Assembly: GCF_003477525.1 (NCBI RefSeq)
Contig: NZ_QUDO01000017.1
Location: forward strand, 1 to 64,000
Length of the DNA stretch: 64,000 nucleotides
Source of the DNA: Ruminococcus sp. AF41-9
Lineage (GTDB): Bacteria > Bacillota > Clostridia > Lachnospirales > Lachnospiraceae
Direction of reading: 5' to 3'
Part shown: positions 42,997 through 55,203 of the stretch, piece by piece
Numbering within the stretch: the first letter of the stretch is position 1
Layout: every line of letters starts with the position of its first letter
The notes under the pieces: generated by a model
Databases searched by the model: none
Told to the model about the DNA's origin: nothing
What the model saw: only the letters and a program-made list of their open reading frames with translations
Made by a program: the position numbers and the translations under genes

Positions 42997-45900
42997 ATGG
43001 AAAAAAACAGAATTCGTTCTGTAAAAACTGGAAAAAGCATGCGTATGAGCTACCAGAGACAGCAAGAAGTCCTGGAAATGCCGAACCTGATCGAAGTCCA
43101 GAGAGATTCTTATAAATGGTTTCTTGATGAAGGACTGAAGGAAGTCTTTGATGACATTTCTCCGATCGCAGATTACGGCGGAAAGTTCAGCCTGGAATTC
43201 ATCGACTTTACATTTGACGAGAAAGATGCGAAATACAATATCGAACAGTGTAAAGAACGTGACGCAACTTACGCCGCACCTTTGAAGGTTCGAGTGAGAC
43301 TGATTAATAAAGAAACAGAGGAAATCAACGAACACGAGATTTTCATGGGAGATTTACCTATTATGACAGTAACCGGTACCTTTGTGATCAATGGTGCAGA
43401 GCGAGTAATTGTCAGCCAGTTAGTACGTTCCCCTGGAATCTATTACGCAATTGCGCACGATAAACTTGGTAAGAGACTGTTCTCCAGTACTGTAATCCCG
43501 AACAGAGGTGCATGGCTGGAATATGAAACAGACTCCAACGATGTATTCTATGTACGTGTAGACAGAACAAGAAAGGTTCCGATCACTGTCCTGATCCGTG
43601 CCCTCGGTGTGGGAAGCAATGCAGAGATCGTAGAACTGTTCGGTGAAGAACCGAAGATCCTTGCAAGTTTCAGCAAAGATACATCTACCAACTATCAGGA
43701 AGGTCTTCTTGAATTATACAAGAAAATCCGTCCGGGTGAGCCGCTTGCAGTTGAGAGCGCAGAGAGCCTGATCAACGCAATGTTCTTTGACCCGAGAAGA
43801 TATGATCTTGCGAAAGTTGGACGTTATAAATTTAACAAGAAACTTCATCTTAACAGAAGAATCGTTGGCCACAAACTGGCTGAGGACGTTGTAGATGCTT
43901 CTACAGGAGAAATCCTGGCAGAAGAAGGTACTGTGGTTACAAAAGAAATGGCAAATACCATTCAGAACAGCGCAGTTCCATATGTATGGATCCTGGGCGA
44001 AGAAGACCGCAGAATCAAAGTTCTCTCCAACTTAATGGTTGACCTTCGTCATTACCTGCCGGAAATCGAAGATCCAAAGAGCATCGGTGTTACAGAATTA
44101 GTATACTACCCTGTTCTGGAAAACATTCTGGAAGAAAATGACACATTAGAAGACAGAATCGCAGCAATCCACAGAGATATCCATGATCTGATTCCGAAGC
44201 ATATCACAAAGGAAGACATTTTTGCTTCCATCAACTACAATATGCATCTGGAATATGGTCTTGGCAATGCCGATGATATCGACCACCTTGGCAACCGTCG
44301 TATCCGTGCGGTAGGTGAGCTGCTTCAGAACCAGTACAGAATCGGTCTTTCCAGACTGGAACGTGTGGTTCGTGAAAGAATGACAACACAGGATACGGAC
44401 AATGTATCTCCGCAGTCCTTAATCAATATCAAACCGGTAACTGCAGCAGTGAAAGAGTTCTTCGGCTCTTCTCAGTTGTCACAGTTCATGGATCAGAACA
44501 ACCCTCTTGGTGAGCTGACCCACAAGAGACGTCTTTCCGCCCTGGGACCTGGCGGTCTGTCACGAGACAGAGCCGGATTCGAGGTTCGAGATGTCCACTA
44601 TTCCCATTACGGAAGAATGTGCCCTGTTGAGACCCCTGAAGGTCCTAACATCGGTCTGATCAACTCTCTTGCATCTTTCGCAAGAATCAATCAGTACGGA
44701 TTTATCGAGGCACCTTACCGTAAGATCGATAAAACAGATCCTAAGAATCCTCGTGTAACAGATGAGGTTGTATACATGACCGCAGATGAAGAGGATAATT
44801 ACCATGTAGCACAGGCGAATGAGCCTCTGGACGAAGAAGGACACTTCATTCATAAGAATGTATCCGGTCGTTTCCGTGAGGAGACTCAGGAGTATGAGCG
44901 TCATATGTTTGATTACATGGACGTATCTCCTCGAATGGTATTCTCTGTCGCTACAGCACTGATTCCGTTCCTTCAGAACGACGATGCTAACCGTGCGCTG
45001 ATGGGATCCAACATGCAGCGTCAGGCTGTGCCGCTTCTGACAACAGAAGCTCCTGTAGTTGGTACAGGTATGGAAGTTAAGACAGCAGTCGACTCCGGTG
45101 TCTGCGTAGTAGCAAAGAAATCCGGTACTGTACTTCGTTCCACATCTACAGACATCAGCATCAAGAACGACGATGGAACCAAAGATGATTACCATCTGAC
45201 TAAATATTTAAGAAGTAACCAGAGCAACTGCTACAACCAGAAGCCAATCGTATTCCAGGGTGAGCACGTAGAGGCAGGACAGGTTATCGCAGATGGTCCT
45301 TCCACAGCAAACGGAGAACTTGCCCTTGGTAAGAACCCGCTGATCGGATTCATGACATGGGAAGGTTACAACTACGAGGATGCGGTACTTCTTAGTGAAC
45401 GACTTGTTATGGACGATGTTTACACATCTGTTCATATTGAAGAATATGAAGCAGAAGCCCGTGATACCAAACTCGGACCGGAAGAGATCACACGTGACGT
45501 TCCTGGTGTCGGTGACGACGCACTGAAGGATCTGGATGAACGTGGTATCATCCGTATCGGTGCAGAAGTACGTGCCGGTGATATCCTTGTCGGCAAAGTT
45601 ACTCCTAAGGGAGAGACAGAGCTTACTGCTGAAGAGAGACTTCTTCGTGCAATCTTCGGTGAGAAAGCACGTGAAGTTCGTGATACTTCTCTGAAAGTAC
45701 CGCACGGTGAATACGGTATTGTCGTAGATGCCAAGGTATTTACAAGAGAGAACGGCGATGAGATGTCACCTGGTGTAAACCAGTCTGTCCGCATCTACAT
45801 CGCACAGAAGAGAAAGATTTCCGTTGGTGATAAGATGGCCGGACGTCACGGTAACAAGGGTGTTGTTTCCCGTGTACTCCCTGTTGAAGATATGCCATTC

Positions 45901-46860
45901 CTTCCGAACGGACGTCCTCTTGATATCGTGCTGAACCCTCTGGGTGTGCCTTCCCGAATGAATATCGGACAGGTTCTGGAGATTCACTTAAGCCTTGCTG
46001 CGAAAGCACTTGGATTCAATGTTGCAACTCCTATTTTCCAGGGTGCAAACGAGCATGATATCCAGGATACACTGGAACTTGCAAATGACTATGTAAACAC
46101 AGAAGACTTTGAAGAGTTCCGCGAGAAATACAAAGACATTTTAGCACCGGATGTAATGCAGTATCTGGATGAGAACAAAGCACACAGAGCACTGTGGAAA
46201 GGTGTTCCGATCTCCAGAGACGGTAAAGTGCGTCTCCGTGACGGACGTACAGGTGAATATTTCGACAGCCCTGTAACCATCGGTCACATGCACTATCTGA
46301 AACTGCATCACCTGGTTGACGATAAGATCCATGCACGTTCCACAGGTCCTTACTCTCTGGTAACACAGCAGCCACTGGGTGGTAAAGCTCAGTTCGGTGG
46401 TCAGCGTTTCGGTGAGATGGAGGTTTGGGCACTGGAAGCATACGGTGCATCCTATACACTGCAGGAAATCCTGACAGTAAAATCTGATGATGTTGTCGGT
46501 CGTGTGAAGACATACGAAGCAATCATCAAAGGTGACAATATTCCTGAGCCGGGTATTCCGGAATCCTTCAAGGTTCTCTTAAAAGAGCTTCAGTCTCTTG
46601 GTCTGGACGTGAAGGTACTCAAGGATGACAATACAGAAGTGCATCTTCTTGAATCTGTAGACTACGGTGATACAGACCTGCGTTCTGTCATCGAGGGAGA
46701 TTCCAGAAGACATCACGACAGAGAAGAAGACTACGGCAAACACGGCTATACAAAGCAGGAGTTTGACGGAGAAGAACTCGTTGACATTGATGAGGATGAA
46801 GACGAGGATGAGGACTTCATTGAGCTGGACGAAGCTCTTGAAGATGATGACGAAGAGTAA
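42997..46860 (+). CDS. rpoB: DNA-directed RNA polymerase subunit beta
   Basis: The 1287-residue beta subunit. The rifampicin-binding region at about residues 490-515 ([29 protein letters not shown] in the usual order) carries the sensitive-type Gln, Asp, His and Ser residues. Active-site segments [41 protein letters not shown] (about 945) and the C-terminal [18 protein letters not shown] are all intact. The C-terminal tail is unusually acidic (a run of Asp and Glu over the last 40 residues). rpoC starts 17 bases later. GGGGTGAAACGTCA precedes the ATG. Confidence 0.98.
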   Translation: MEKNRIRSVKTGKSMRMSYQRQQEVLEMPNLIEVQRDSYKWFLDEGLKEVFDDISPIADYGGKFSLEFIDFTFDEKDAKYNIEQCKERDATYAAPLKVRVRLINKETEEINEHEIFMGDLPIMTVTGTFVINGAERVIVSQLVRSPGIYYAIAHDKLGKRLFSSTVIPNRGAWLEYETDSNDVFYVRVDRTRKVPITVLIRALGVGSNAEIVELFGEEPKILASFSKDTSTNYQEGLLELYKKIRPGEPLAVESAESLINAMFFDPRRYDLAKVGRYKFNKKLHLNRRIVGHKLAEDVVDASTGEILAEEGTVVTKEMANTIQNSAVPYVWILGEEDRRIKVLSNLMVDLRHYLPEIEDPKSIGVTELVYYPVLENILEENDTLEDRIAAIHRDIHDLIPKHITKEDIFASINYNMHLEYGLGNADDIDHLGNRRIRAVGELLQNQYRIGLSRLERVVRERMTTQDTDNVSPQSLINIKPVTAAVKEFFGSSQLSQFMDQNNPLGELTHKRRLSALGPGGLSRDRAGFEVRDVHYSHYGRMCPVETPEGPNIGLINSLASFARINQYGFIEAPYRKIDKTDPKNPRVTDEVVYMTADEEDNYHVAQANEPLDEEGHFIHKNVSGRFREETQEYERHMFDYMDVSPRMVFSVATALIPFLQNDDANRALMGSNMQRQAVPLLTTEAPVVGTGMEVKTAVDSGVCVVAKKSGTVLRSTSTDISIKNDDGTKDDYHLTKYLRSNQSNCYNQKPIVFQGEHVEAGQVIADGPSTANGELALGKNPLIGFMTWEGYNYEDAVLLSERLVMDDVYTSVHIEEYEAEARDTKLGPEEITRDVPGVGDDALKDLDERGIIRIGAEVRAGDILVGKVTPKGETELTAEERLLRAIFGEKAREVRDTSLKVPHGEYGIVVDAKVFTRENGDEMSPGVNQSVRIYIAQKRKISVGDKMAGRHGNKGVVSRVLPVEDMPFLPNGRPLDIVLNPLGVPSRMNIGQVLEIHLSLAAKALGFNVATPIFQGANEHDIQDTLELANDYVNTEDFEEFREKYKDILAPDVMQYLDENKAHRALWKGVPISRDGKVRLRDGRTGEYFDSPVTIGHMHYLKLHHLVDDKIHARSTGPYSLVTQQPLGGKAQFGGQRFGEMEVWALEAYGASYTLQEILTVKSDDVVGRVKTYEAIIKGDNIPEPGIPESFKVLLKELQSLGLDVKVLKDDNTEVHLLESVDYGDTDLRSVIEGDSRRHHDREEDYGKHGYTKQEFDGEELVDIDEDEDEDEDFIELDEALEDDDEE

Positions 46861-46877
46861 GAAAGGGGAAAGAATAC

Positions 46878-49800
46878 ATGGCAGAAACAACTAACGCCAA
46901 TGAAACATATCAGCCAATGACTTTCGATGCCATCAAAATCGGACTGGCGTCCCCTGAGAAAATCAGAGAGTGGTCAAGAGGCGAGGTTTTAAAACCTGAG
47001 ACCATCAACTACCGTACCTTAAAACCGGAGAAAGACGGACTTTTCTGTGAAAGAATCTTCGGACCAAGCAAGGACTGGGAGTGCCACTGTGGAAAGTATA
47101 AAAAGATTCGCTATAAAGGCGTTGTCTGCGACAGATGTGGTGTAGAAGTTACCAAATCTTCTGTACGTAGAGAGCGTATGGGTCATATCGAGCTGGCTGC
47201 TCCGGTATCCCACATCTGGTATTTCAAAGGAATTCCGTCCCGTATGGGTCTGATCCTTGACATTTCTCCGAGAACTCTGGAGAAAGTTCTTTACTTTGCA
47301 AACTATATCGTACTGGACCCGGCTGATTCCGGGCTTCAGTACAAACAGGTACTCACTGAGAGAGAATATCAGGATGCCCGTGAAGCTTACGGATACAACT
47401 TCCGTGTAGGTATGGGTGCTGAATCCATCAAAGAGCTCCTGGAAGCAATTGATCTTGAGAAAGATTCTGTAGAACTGAAAAAAGAGTTAAAAGATGCTAC
47501 CGGTCAGAAACGTGCGAGAATCATCAAACGTCTCGAAGTTGTAGAATCTTTCCGTGAGTCAGGAAACCGTCCTGAGTGGATGATCATGACAGTCATTCCT
47601 GTTATCCCGCCGGATCTTCGTCCTATGGTTCAGCTCGATGGCGGACGTTTCGCTACATCTGACTTAAATGACCTTTACAGAAGAATCATCAACCGTAACA
47701 ACCGTCTGAAGAGACTTCTGGAATTAGGCGCACCGGATATCATCGTCCGTAACGAGAAACGTATGCTTCAGGAAGCAGTTGATGCCCTGATTGACAACGG
47801 TCGTCGTGGACGTCCTGTAACAGGTCCTGGAAACAGAGCCCTGAAATCCCTTTCCGATATGCTGAAAGGTAAATCCGGACGTTTCCGTCAGAACCTTCTT
47901 GGTAAACGAGTTGACTATTCCGGACGTTCCGTTATCGTCGTAGGACCGGAACTGAAGATTTACCAGTGTGGTCTTCCGAAAGAAATGGCAATCGAGCTGT
48001 TCAAACCATTCGTTATGAAAGAGCTTGTTGCAAACGGAACTTCACACAATATTAAAAACGCTAAGAAAATGGTTGAGAAACTGGAGCCGGAAGTATGGGA
48101 CGTTCTCGAAGACGTTATCAAAGAACATCCGGTTATGCTGAACCGTGCACCTACACTGCATCGTCTTGGTATCCAGGCATTCGAACCAATCCTTGTAGAA
48201 GGTAAAGCAATCAAACTGCATCCGCTGGTTTGTACCGCGTTCAATGCCGACTTCGATGGTGACCAGATGGCCGTACATCTTCCGCTTTCACAGGAAGCAC
48301 AGGCAGAGTGCCGTTTCCTTCTGTTATCACCGAACAACCTGCTGAAACCTTCCGATGGTGGTCCTGTAGCCGTTCCTTCACAGGATATGGTACTTGGTAT
48401 CTACTATCTGACACAGGAAAGACCTGGAAACAAGGGTGAAGGCAAATACTTCAAGAGCGTAAACGAAGCAATCCTTGCTTATGAAAATAAAGTAATCACA
48501 CTGCAGTCCAGAATTCACGTTCGCTGCAGCAAGACAATGCCGGATGGCTCTGTCCTGACCGGTACTGTAGAATCTACACTTGGACGTTTCCTGTTCAACG
48601 AAATCCTTCCTCAGGATCTTGGTTTCGTAGACAGAAGCATTCCTGGAAATGAACTTCTCCTTGAAGTAGACTTCCTGGTTGCCAAGAAACAGTTAAAGCA
48701 GATTCTTGAAAAAGTTATCAATACTCACGGTGCTACAAAGACTGCTGAGGTTCTTGATGCGATCAAAGCTACAGGTTACAAGTATTCCACACGTGCAGCC
48801 ATGACTGTTGCCATTGCCGATATGACTGTTCCGCCACAGAAACCGGAAATGATCAAACAGGCTCAGGATACTGTAGACCTTATCACAAAGAACTACAAAC
48901 GTGGTCTTATCACTGAAGAAGAACGTTATAAAGAAGTTGTTGATACATGGAAGAAGACTGACGATGAGCTGACACATGCTCTGCTGTCCGGACTTGATAA
49001 ATACAACAACATCTTCATGATGGCTGACTCCGGTGCCCGTGGTTCCGATAAACAGATCAAACAGCTTGCAGGTATGCGAGGACTGATGGCCGATACAACC
49101 GGTCACACAATCGAGCTGCCTATCAAGTCAAACTTCCGTGAAGGTCTTGACGTACTGGAATACTTCATGTCTGCGCATGGAGCTCGAAAAGGTATGTCCG
49201 ATACCGCTCTTCGTACAGCCGACTCCGGTTACCTGACAAGACGTATGGTTGACGTTTCTCAGGATCTGATCGTACGTGAGACAGACTGCTGTGAAAACAG
49301 AGACGAAATCTCAGGTATGTATGTAGAAGCCTTTACAGATGGTAAAGAAGAGATCGAAGGACTTCAGGAACGTATCACAGGTCGTTTCTCCTGTGAGACA
49401 ATTACAAATAAAGATGGTGAAGTGATCGTAAAAGCAAACCATATGATCACACCAAAACGTGCAGCCCGCATCATGAAAGAGGGCGTGGACAACGTAACAG
49501 GCGGCTCCATTAACAGAGTCAAGATCCGTACAATCCTTACATGTAAGTGTAAAGTCGGTATCTGTGCAAAATGTTACGGTGCGAACCTTGCAACCGGTGA
49601 AGCTGTTCAGGTTGGTGAATCTGTTGGTATCATCGCTGCTCAGTCTATCGGTGAGCCAGGTACACAGCTTACCATGCGTACCTTCCACAGTGGTGGTGTT
49701 GCCGGTGGAGATATCACACAGGGTCTTCCTCGTGTCGAGGAGCTTTTCGAGGCAAGAAAGCCGAAAGGTCTTGCCATTATCACAGAAATCCCGGGTGTTG

Positions 49801-50633
49801 CTGTTATCAATGACACCAAGAAGAAACGTGAAGTTATCGTTACAGATCAGGAGACAGGTGAGTCCAAGACTTATCTTATCCCATACGGTTCCCGTATCAA
49901 GATCACAGACGGACAGATCCTTGAAGCAGGTGATGAACTTACAGAAGGTAGCGTAAATCCGCATGATATCCTGAGAATCAAGGGTGTACGTGCTGTTCAG
50001 GATTACATGATCCGTGAAGTACAGCGTGTATATCGTCTCCAGGGTGTTGAGATCAGTGATAAGCATATCGAAGTTATCGTTCGTCAGATGCTGAAGAAGA
50101 TCCGTATTGAAGATAACGGAGATACAGAATTCCTTCCTGGAACACTGGTTGACTTCCTTGAATATGAGGACGTTAACGAGCAGATGGAAAAAGAAGGCAA
50201 ACAGCCTGCAGATGGAAAACAGGTTATGCTTGGTATTACCAAGGCATCTCTTGCTACAAACTCCTTCCTGTCAGCCGCTTCCTTCCAGGAAACAACCAAG
50301 GTTCTGACTGAAGCTGCGATCAAGGGTAAAGTTGACCCGCTGATCGGTCTGAAAGAAAACGTAATCATCGGTAAACTGATTCCGGCCGGAACTGGTATGA
50401 AACGTTACAGAGACGTAAGACTGGATTCCACAATGCCTGAGCCAGTACAGGAAACTGTTGCTGAAGAGGCAGAAGGCGATGTTCAGGAAGAAGAATTAAA
50501 AGATGATGAAATGATCACAATGGACGAAGAACTTCCGGAAGACGAAGAATTCGATGTTGATGAAGATTCTGATGATGCAGAAGCAGAAGAAACTGAAGAA
50601 GCAGACACAGAAGAATCTGATGATCAGGAATAA
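46878..50633 (+). CDS. rpoC: DNA-directed RNA polymerase subunit beta'
   Basis: The 1251-residue beta' subunit. The N-terminal zinc site is [20 protein letters not shown] (about residues 68-87). The catalytic magnesium loop is [12 protein letters not shown] (about 457-468). The second zinc site is near [11 protein letters not shown] (about 890). The trigger-loop/bridge region [22 protein letters not shown] is present. The last 70 residues are strongly acidic, as in other Clostridia. It forms an operon with rpoB and is closed by a terminator at 50648. Confidence 0.98.
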   Translation: MAETTNANETYQPMTFDAIKIGLASPEKIREWSRGEVLKPETINYRTLKPEKDGLFCERIFGPSKDWECHCGKYKKIRYKGVVCDRCGVEVTKSSVRRERMGHIELAAPVSHIWYFKGIPSRMGLILDISPRTLEKVLYFANYIVLDPADSGLQYKQVLTEREYQDAREAYGYNFRVGMGAESIKELLEAIDLEKDSVELKKELKDATGQKRARIIKRLEVVESFRESGNRPEWMIMTVIPVIPPDLRPMVQLDGGRFATSDLNDLYRRIINRNNRLKRLLELGAPDIIVRNEKRMLQEAVDALIDNGRRGRPVTGPGNRALKSLSDMLKGKSGRFRQNLLGKRVDYSGRSVIVVGPELKIYQCGLPKEMAIELFKPFVMKELVANGTSHNIKNAKKMVEKLEPEVWDVLEDVIKEHPVMLNRAPTLHRLGIQAFEPILVEGKAIKLHPLVCTAFNADFDGDQMAVHLPLSQEAQAECRFLLLSPNNLLKPSDGGPVAVPSQDMVLGIYYLTQERPGNKGEGKYFKSVNEAILAYENKVITLQSRIHVRCSKTMPDGSVLTGTVESTLGRFLFNEILPQDLGFVDRSIPGNELLLEVDFLVAKKQLKQILEKVINTHGATKTAEVLDAIKATGYKYSTRAAMTVAIADMTVPPQKPEMIKQAQDTVDLITKNYKRGLITEEERYKEVVDTWKKTDDELTHALLSGLDKYNNIFMMADSGARGSDKQIKQLAGMRGLMADTTGHTIELPIKSNFREGLDVLEYFMSAHGARKGMSDTALRTADSGYLTRRMVDVSQDLIVRETDCCENRDEISGMYVEAFTDGKEEIEGLQERITGRFSCETITNKDGEVIVKANHMITPKRAARIMKEGVDNVTGGSINRVKIRTILTCKCKVGICAKCYGANLATGEAVQVGESVGIIAAQSIGEPGTQLTMRTFHSGGVAGGDITQGLPRVEELFEARKPKGLAIITEIPGVAVINDTKKKREVIVTDQETGESKTYLIPYGSRIKITDGQILEAGDELTEGSVNPHDILRIKGVRAVQDYMIREVQRVYRLQGVEISDKHIEVIVRQMLKKIRIEDNGDTEFLPGTLVDFLEYEDVNEQMEKEGKQPADGKQVMLGITKASLATNSFLSAASFQETTKVLTEAAIKGKVDPLIGLKENVIIGKLIPAGTGMKRYRDVRLDSTMPEPVQETVAEEAEGDVQEEELKDDEMITMDEELPEDEEFDVDEDSDDAEAEETEEADTEESDDQE

Positions 50634-50647
50634 ATAGAACTTAAGAA

Positions 50648-50696
50648 GAGACTGCTGTATTGGGAGAAATTCTCCTGATGCGGTGGTTTCTTTTTT
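50648..50696 (+). terminator. Terminator of rpoBC
   Basis: GAGACTGCTGTAT pairs with ATGCGGTGGTTTC (several G-T pairs), and inside it GGGAGAA pairs with TTCTCC. Six T follow. Confidence 0.8.
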
Positions 50697-50700
50697 ATGT

Positions 50701-50751
50701 CGCAGAAGCGACCCGCCACAGGCGGAGAATCCTGCAAGCAGGATTCTTTCC
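50701..50751. repeat. GGCGGAGAATCCTGC hairpin repeat, copy 1
   Basis: CGCAGAAGCGACCCGCCACA leads into GGCGGAGAATCCTGCAAGCA and GGATTC. GAATCCTGC pairs with GCAGGATTC. The second copy is at 55240. Both sit directly behind a terminator. The 500-base gap 50634-51133 also holds a GAAGCGGAT repeat (50981) and two TATAAT boxes (50951 and 50964 region) without clear -35. Confidence 0.7.
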
Positions 50752-50980
50752 TGGTATTGACTGATGGAGAGAAGAAATAGAGAAAGAAATATGATAGTAC
50801 TTAGGAACTATTGAGATATTTTGAAAAATTTTTATGAAAAATGCACAGAAGAAGCATTGAGTAAAAATATTTTGACATGATTTTCCGTGAAACGTATATA
50901 TTATCAGAAATATCGTAACAGAAAAAATACAAAGAATTCGCTTTTTTGTGTTATAATTCCGATATAATCTGAGTTACAGA

Positions 50981-51022
50981 TTATGAGCAAGTAGCGAAGC
51001 GGATTGCGAATATCCGCTTGAC
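50981..51022. repeat. Short hairpin repeat (GAAGCGGAT family)
   Basis: This copy is almost identical to 30318-30357 (GAGCAAGTAGCGAAGCGGAT then TGCGAATATCCGCTTGAC). It lies in the leader of the kinase gene. Confidence 0.75.
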
Positions 51023-51133
51023 TGTGAAAATAAATGGACGGCTAAGCCGTTATTAATATAGAACAGAAATAAAAGAATGATAGAAACAACTGATACATTA
51101 AAAAATTATATTTAAGAAAGAAGGAGGTGCGAC

Positions 51134-53155
51134 ATGGATAAAGAACTGCCGGTTTCTGCGTGGCCGGAGTGGAAAATTATAGAGAAGATCGGAGAAGGTT
51201 CTTTTGGCAAAGTATACAAAGCGCAAAGAACCGAACATGGCAAATCCTTTTACTCTGCGATTAAGATCATCAATATTCCGGGAAGTCAGAGCGAGTTGAA
51301 CAGTGTGCGCTCCGAGACAGGAGACGACCATTCAGCCAGAGAATATTTTCAGAATCTTGTGGAAGAATGTATCCAGGAAATCAGCACCATGGAATATTTT
51401 CGCGGAAATTCCTATATTGTCTCAGTAGAAGACTTTAAAGTTATGGAATATCTGGATGCAATCGGCTGGGAAATTTCCATACGAATGGAATATCTTACCA
51501 GCTTTATGGAATATTGTGCGGAAAAACAGTTAACAGAAAAAGAAGTCATTCAGCTTGGACTGGATTTAAGCAAGGCTCTGGAATATTGCCGGAAATTAAA
51601 GATTATTCACAGAGATATCAAACCGGAGAATATTTTTGTATCCAGATTCGGGGATTTCAAACTGGGAGATTTTGGAATTGCCAGAGAGCTGGAACGCACC
51701 ATGAGCGGATTTTCCAAAAAAGGTACCTATTCTTATATGGCACCGGAGATGTATAAAGGCGAGAAATATGACAGCAGAGTAGATATCTATTCTCTGGGAA
51801 TTGTGCTCTATAAACTGATGAACCATAACAGACTGCCTTTTATGAATCTGGAAAAGCAGTTTATTACATACAGAGATAAAGAAAATGCACTGAACCGGAG
51901 AATATCCGGGGAAACGATGGAGAAACCTGTGGATGCAGGGGAACAGTTTGCAGAGATCATATTAAGGGCGTGTGCATATGATCCTGCTGACAGATATCAG
52001 ACTCCGGAAGAATTTTATATGGCACTGGACGAACTCAAAAATGGGAAACGAGCTGCGGAAAGTCTTTTTCAGAATGGGCAGACAGATAATAATGTGTCTT
52101 CCGGATCAGGAAATGTAACAAGAGGAAATGCGCAGAGGGAAAATCTACAGAAAGGAAGTATACCAGGAGGAAATGCACCAGGAAAAACTGTGCAGGAAGG
52201 AAAACGTGGAAAAAACAGCAGCGTAAACACCTCCAATGTGCAAAAATCAGCAAACACAAACAAAGATACAGCAAACAAACATATAACAAATAAAGATACA
52301 ATAAACAAACATACAACAAACAAAGATGCAATAAACAAACATGCAGCAAACAAAGATACAGCGGATAAAAACAGAACTTCTGCAAATAAAATTCCAGGAA
52401 CATCAGACAGAAACAACAGAGTTCCTGATTCTGTCAATGACAGTATAGAAGTCAGAAATACCAATGTCATCAATGCAAATATGGTTCAGTCAGCCAGAGC
52501 AGTTGCGGCCAGAAAGCGCAGAAGAAAAAAAGAAAGGATACTGCGCAGAGCAATCCTGACTGTGGCAACGGGTCTTGTCGTTGTGCTGATCGGCGGATTC
52601 TATATAAAAATGAATCAGCGAAATGCAGCAAACAACCAGGAAAATAATCCGGTTGCAATTCTGGACAGTGACAAATACAGTGCTTCCAAGTCAGATTCCA
52701 AAGATTTCAGTGATGCGCTGGAAACCATAAAAGACCAGGCAACCACCATCACAAACAATCTGGATACTTATGACTGGGTTGGTTCCGAAGGAACCGTTCT
52801 GCGCTACTTAAAAAGAGTAAAAACAACACAGAACCAGGAGGGAAATCTGGATGTGGAAAGTGAATGTATGAAGGCACTGGTTTATCCGGCAGAATCCGGA
52901 GATGGTGTTTACGAAGAGTACTTCTACTGGGGCGAAAAACTGTTTTTTGCCTATATCTGGTATGATGAAACCGCAGAGTACTATTATTATAACAACAATG
53001 GCGAGCTGATCCGCTGGATTGATTCCAACGGAAAATGCCATGACAATGAGACAGACAATGAAGAATATACCAAACGTGGGGAGAAGTATTGGGATAATTC
53101 ATTAAAAGCACTGAAGGGAGAAGGAACGAAAACGGACAATGGCGTATCAAATTGA
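51134..53155 (+). CDS. Membrane-anchored Ser/Thr protein kinase
   Basis: A 673-residue Hanks-type kinase. The cytoplasmic kinase domain (about residues 13-300) has the glycine loop IGEGSFGKVY, the lysine in SAIKIIN, the catalytic loop HRDIKPENIF (about 158-167), DFGIAR and APEMYKG. A low-complexity linker (about 310-450) is rich in Asn/Lys/Thr, with short tandem repeats of an NKDT/NKHT type at about 375-420. One transmembrane helix follows (about 472-490), then an outside domain of about 180 residues with no PASTA repeats. PrkC-type kinases sense muropeptides through PASTA. This one must sense something else. The PP2C gene overlaps its 3' end by 17 bases. Start behind AAGGAGGTGCGAC. Confidence 0.9.
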   Translation: MDKELPVSAWPEWKIIEKIGEGSFGKVYKAQRTEHGKSFYSAIKIINIPGSQSELNSVRSETGDDHSAREYFQNLVEECIQEISTMEYFRGNSYIVSVEDFKVMEYLDAIGWEISIRMEYLTSFMEYCAEKQLTEKEVIQLGLDLSKALEYCRKLKIIHRDIKPENIFVSRFGDFKLGDFGIARELERTMSGFSKKGTYSYMAPEMYKGEKYDSRVDIYSLGIVLYKLMNHNRLPFMNLEKQFITYRDKENALNRRISGETMEKPVDAGEQFAEIILRACAYDPADRYQTPEEFYMALDELKNGKRAAESLFQNGQTDNNVSSGSGNVTRGNAQRENLQKGSIPGGNAPGKTVQEGKRGKNSSVNTSNVQKSANTNKDTANKHITNKDTINKHTTNKDAINKHAANKDTADKNRTSANKIPGTSDRNNRVPDSVNDSIEVRNTNVINANMVQSARAVAARKRRRKKERILRRAILTVATGLVVVLIGGFYIKMNQRNAANNQENNPVAILDSDKYSASKSDSKDFSDALETIKDQATTITNNLDTYDWVGSEGTVLRYLKRVKTTQNQEGNLDVESECMKALVYPAESGDGVYEEYFYWGEKLFFAYIWYDETAEYYYYNNNGELIRWIDSNGKCHDNETDNEEYTKRGEKYWDNSLKALKGEGTKTDNGVSN

Positions 53156-53960
53156 GTATGCGTATACCTGCCATATGGGTAAGGTTCGGGCAAATAATGA
53201 GGATAATTTCTGGTGCTGCGGGAAGTCGCTTCCGGCAGAAAACCAGGGAGCAGAGGGAGTATATTCCGAAATTGTTTCCGGAAGTAAAATACCTGCATTG
53301 GCTGTATTTGACGGCATGGGCGGAGAAAGTTGCGGGGAAATGGCAGCATTTCTGGCTTCAGAAGAGTTTGGAAAATATTACAATGCACATAAACGGGTTT
53401 TGCGGGATATGCCGGAGAATTTTATCGAAGGTGTCTGCAAAAATATGAATGATGCCGTATGCAGGTATGGAACAGAAAATCATATTCAGAGCATGGGAAG
53501 CACCATGGCAATGGCGTTGTTTACACCGGAGTCGATGTTTATCTGTAATCTTGGAGACAGCAGAGTCTATTTTTCGTCCGGAGAACAGTTTCAGCAGCTT
53601 TCCACAGATCATGTACTTGGCAGAAGCCTTATCGGAAAAGCTCCGCTGACGCAATATCTGGGAATGCCGGAAGAACAACAGGTTTTGGAACCTTTTGTCA
53701 CAGAAATTGAGCATAAAGAGGGATATCGGTATCTGCTGTGCTCAGACGGAGTGACGGATATGCTCTCCGATCAGGAAATCCGGGAGATTCTGTCACAGAA
53801 CAACAGTCTGTCAGAGACCGTACAGAATCTTCTTGAACAGGCATTACAGAAAGGCGGACGGGACAATGTGACGATCGTCCTCTGCGAAGTGCAGAAACAG
53901 GAATCCGGACGGAGACTACGGACATGGTTAAAAGGTCTGAAAGATAAAAATGAGGGGTGA
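53139..53960 (+). CDS. PP2C-family protein phosphatase
   Basis: A 273-residue metal-dependent phosphatase expected to reverse the kinase encoded upstream. Conserved motifs: VRANNEDNF (Asp near residue 22), FDGMGGES (about 49-56), NLGDSRVYF, LCSDGVTDML (about 199) and GGRDNVTIVL (about 245). These supply the Mn/Mg ligands. It is soluble. An insert around residues 28-45 (ENQGAEGVYSE) is slightly longer than in the PrpC type. It overlaps the kinase gene by 17 bases and its stop overlaps the upstream edge of the next gene, so the three are co-expressed. Confidence 0.92.
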   Translation: MAYQIEYAYTCHMGKVRANNEDNFWCCGKSLPAENQGAEGVYSEIVSGSKIPALAVFDGMGGESCGEMAAFLASEEFGKYYNAHKRVLRDMPENFIEGVCKNMNDAVCRYGTENHIQSMGSTMAMALFTPESMFICNLGDSRVYFSSGEQFQQLSTDHVLGRSLIGKAPLTQYLGMPEEQQVLEPFVTEIEHKEGYRYLLCSDGVTDMLSDQEIREILSQNNSLSETVQNLLEQALQKGGRDNVTIVLCEVQKQESGRRLRTWLKGLKDKNEG

Positions 53961-53965
53961 GCAGC

Positions 53966-55189
53966 ATGAAAAATCGTATGCAGGATCTGGACTTTGAACA
54001 GACAGTAGCATTTGATAAAGTACAGGACTATGAGTTTACCAGAAGGGCAGCTCAGAGATTCCGCCAGGTGGTAAGTCTTGACAGCTTTGAGGACGAAGAT
54101 GCGGATGTTATTTTTCACTATTTATATAAAGAAATGGAACTGGTCTCCTTCGGGGATCATCTGAAGCGCTATATCTACGAGAGAGCAGAACTGGAGGAAC
54201 CATTTTCTGAAGTTCCACAGGAGGTCTATAAGGATATTATTCTTGATTCTTTTAAGGAAACCTACACACCGAAGTCTATGAATCCTACTTCCACGAAGCT
54301 GTCGGCACTGGTAAATAACTGGCTGAATCAGGCTTCTGTAAAAAGAGAAACTGTATTTTTGCTTGGATTCGGGCTGAAAATGACAGCAGAAGATGTCTCT
54401 GATTTTCTGACCAGAGTGCTGAAAGAACAGGATTTTGACTTCCATAATCCGGACGAAGTGATTTACTGGTACTGCTACAGTACCCAACAGGGCTACCATA
54501 AAGCAGAAGAACTGAAGAAAAAATATGAGGAACTGGAACCAATCCAGACAGACAGTTCACAGGTACTTTATAATGCCAATCTGTGTCTGGATACAGAAGA
54601 AAAACTGCTCGACTATCTGGCACGTCTGAAAGCCAAACGGGATGACCCCATGTCAGAAAAAAGTCAGGCATTTCAGGAGTTTACAAAGCTTTTGTATCAC
54701 GCCAAGCAGATCATTGCCGGACTTTATCAACATGATGAAGAGGAAAAAGGCGGGGATAAGGTGTGGACAGCAGACAGAATTACCCCATCTGATGTGGAAA
54801 AAGTGATCTGCAGCGGAATCCCCATCAACAAAATGGGAAACCTGAAGAAAATGTCTGCCTCCATCCTGGCAAAACATTTCAGCCAGAAACGTTTCAGCAG
54901 ACAGAGGATCACCAACATCCTCAGTCATAAACTTCCGGTAGAACGCTTTGACCTGATCACACTGGAGTTCTTTATCGTTTCCCAGGAAATGGAAGACGAC
55001 GATCCATTTAACAGATATAAATATTTTCTGGAGGAGATTCAGGATATTCTGCTTAGATGCGGAATGAGTGAAATTTACATAGTAAATCCATATGAATGTT
55101 TCCTCCTCATGTGTCTTCTGACAGACTGCCCGCTTGCAGTATTTGCGGAAATCTGGGAGAAGTCTTATGAGGAAACAGAAGAACAGTAA
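53966..55189 (+). CDS. Unknown protein linked to the kinase/phosphatase pair
   Basis: A 407-residue soluble protein that I do not recognise. It is acidic and mostly helical. It opens with LDFEQTVAFDKVQDYEF, where a threonine lies between acidic residues near the N-terminus, as in known kinase substrates of the FHA-adaptor kind. No FHA domain follows. The C-terminal half has SASILAKHFSQKRFSRQRITNILSHKLPVERFDLITLEFF, which may be a helix-turn-helix-like or packing region. I choose the ATG at 53966 (9 bases after AGGGG). The GTG at 53957 overlaps the phosphatase stop. Tight coupling to the phosphatase gene suggests a target or regulator of the kinase. Confidence 0.7.
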   Translation: MKNRMQDLDFEQTVAFDKVQDYEFTRRAAQRFRQVVSLDSFEDEDADVIFHYLYKEMELVSFGDHLKRYIYERAELEEPFSEVPQEVYKDIILDSFKETYTPKSMNPTSTKLSALVNNWLNQASVKRETVFLLGFGLKMTAEDVSDFLTRVLKEQDFDFHNPDEVIYWYCYSTQQGYHKAEELKKKYEELEPIQTDSSQVLYNANLCLDTEEKLLDYLARLKAKRDDPMSEKSQAFQEFTKLLYHAKQIIAGLYQHDEEEKGGDKVWTADRITPSDVEKVICSGIPINKMGNLKKMSASILAKHFSQKRFSRQRITNILSHKLPVERFDLITLEFFIVSQEMEDDDPFNRYKYFLEEIQDILLRCGMSEIYIVNPYECFLLMCLLTDCPLAVFAEIWEKSYEETEEQ

Positions 55190-55203
55190 AATAAAAATAC
55201 TGT

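Noticed and set aside
52035..52473. Two minus-strand frames coding for Leu/Cys/Phe-rich membrane-like peptides
   Set aside because: They are the mirror of the Asn/Lys repeat tract of the kinase gene and show no start signal.
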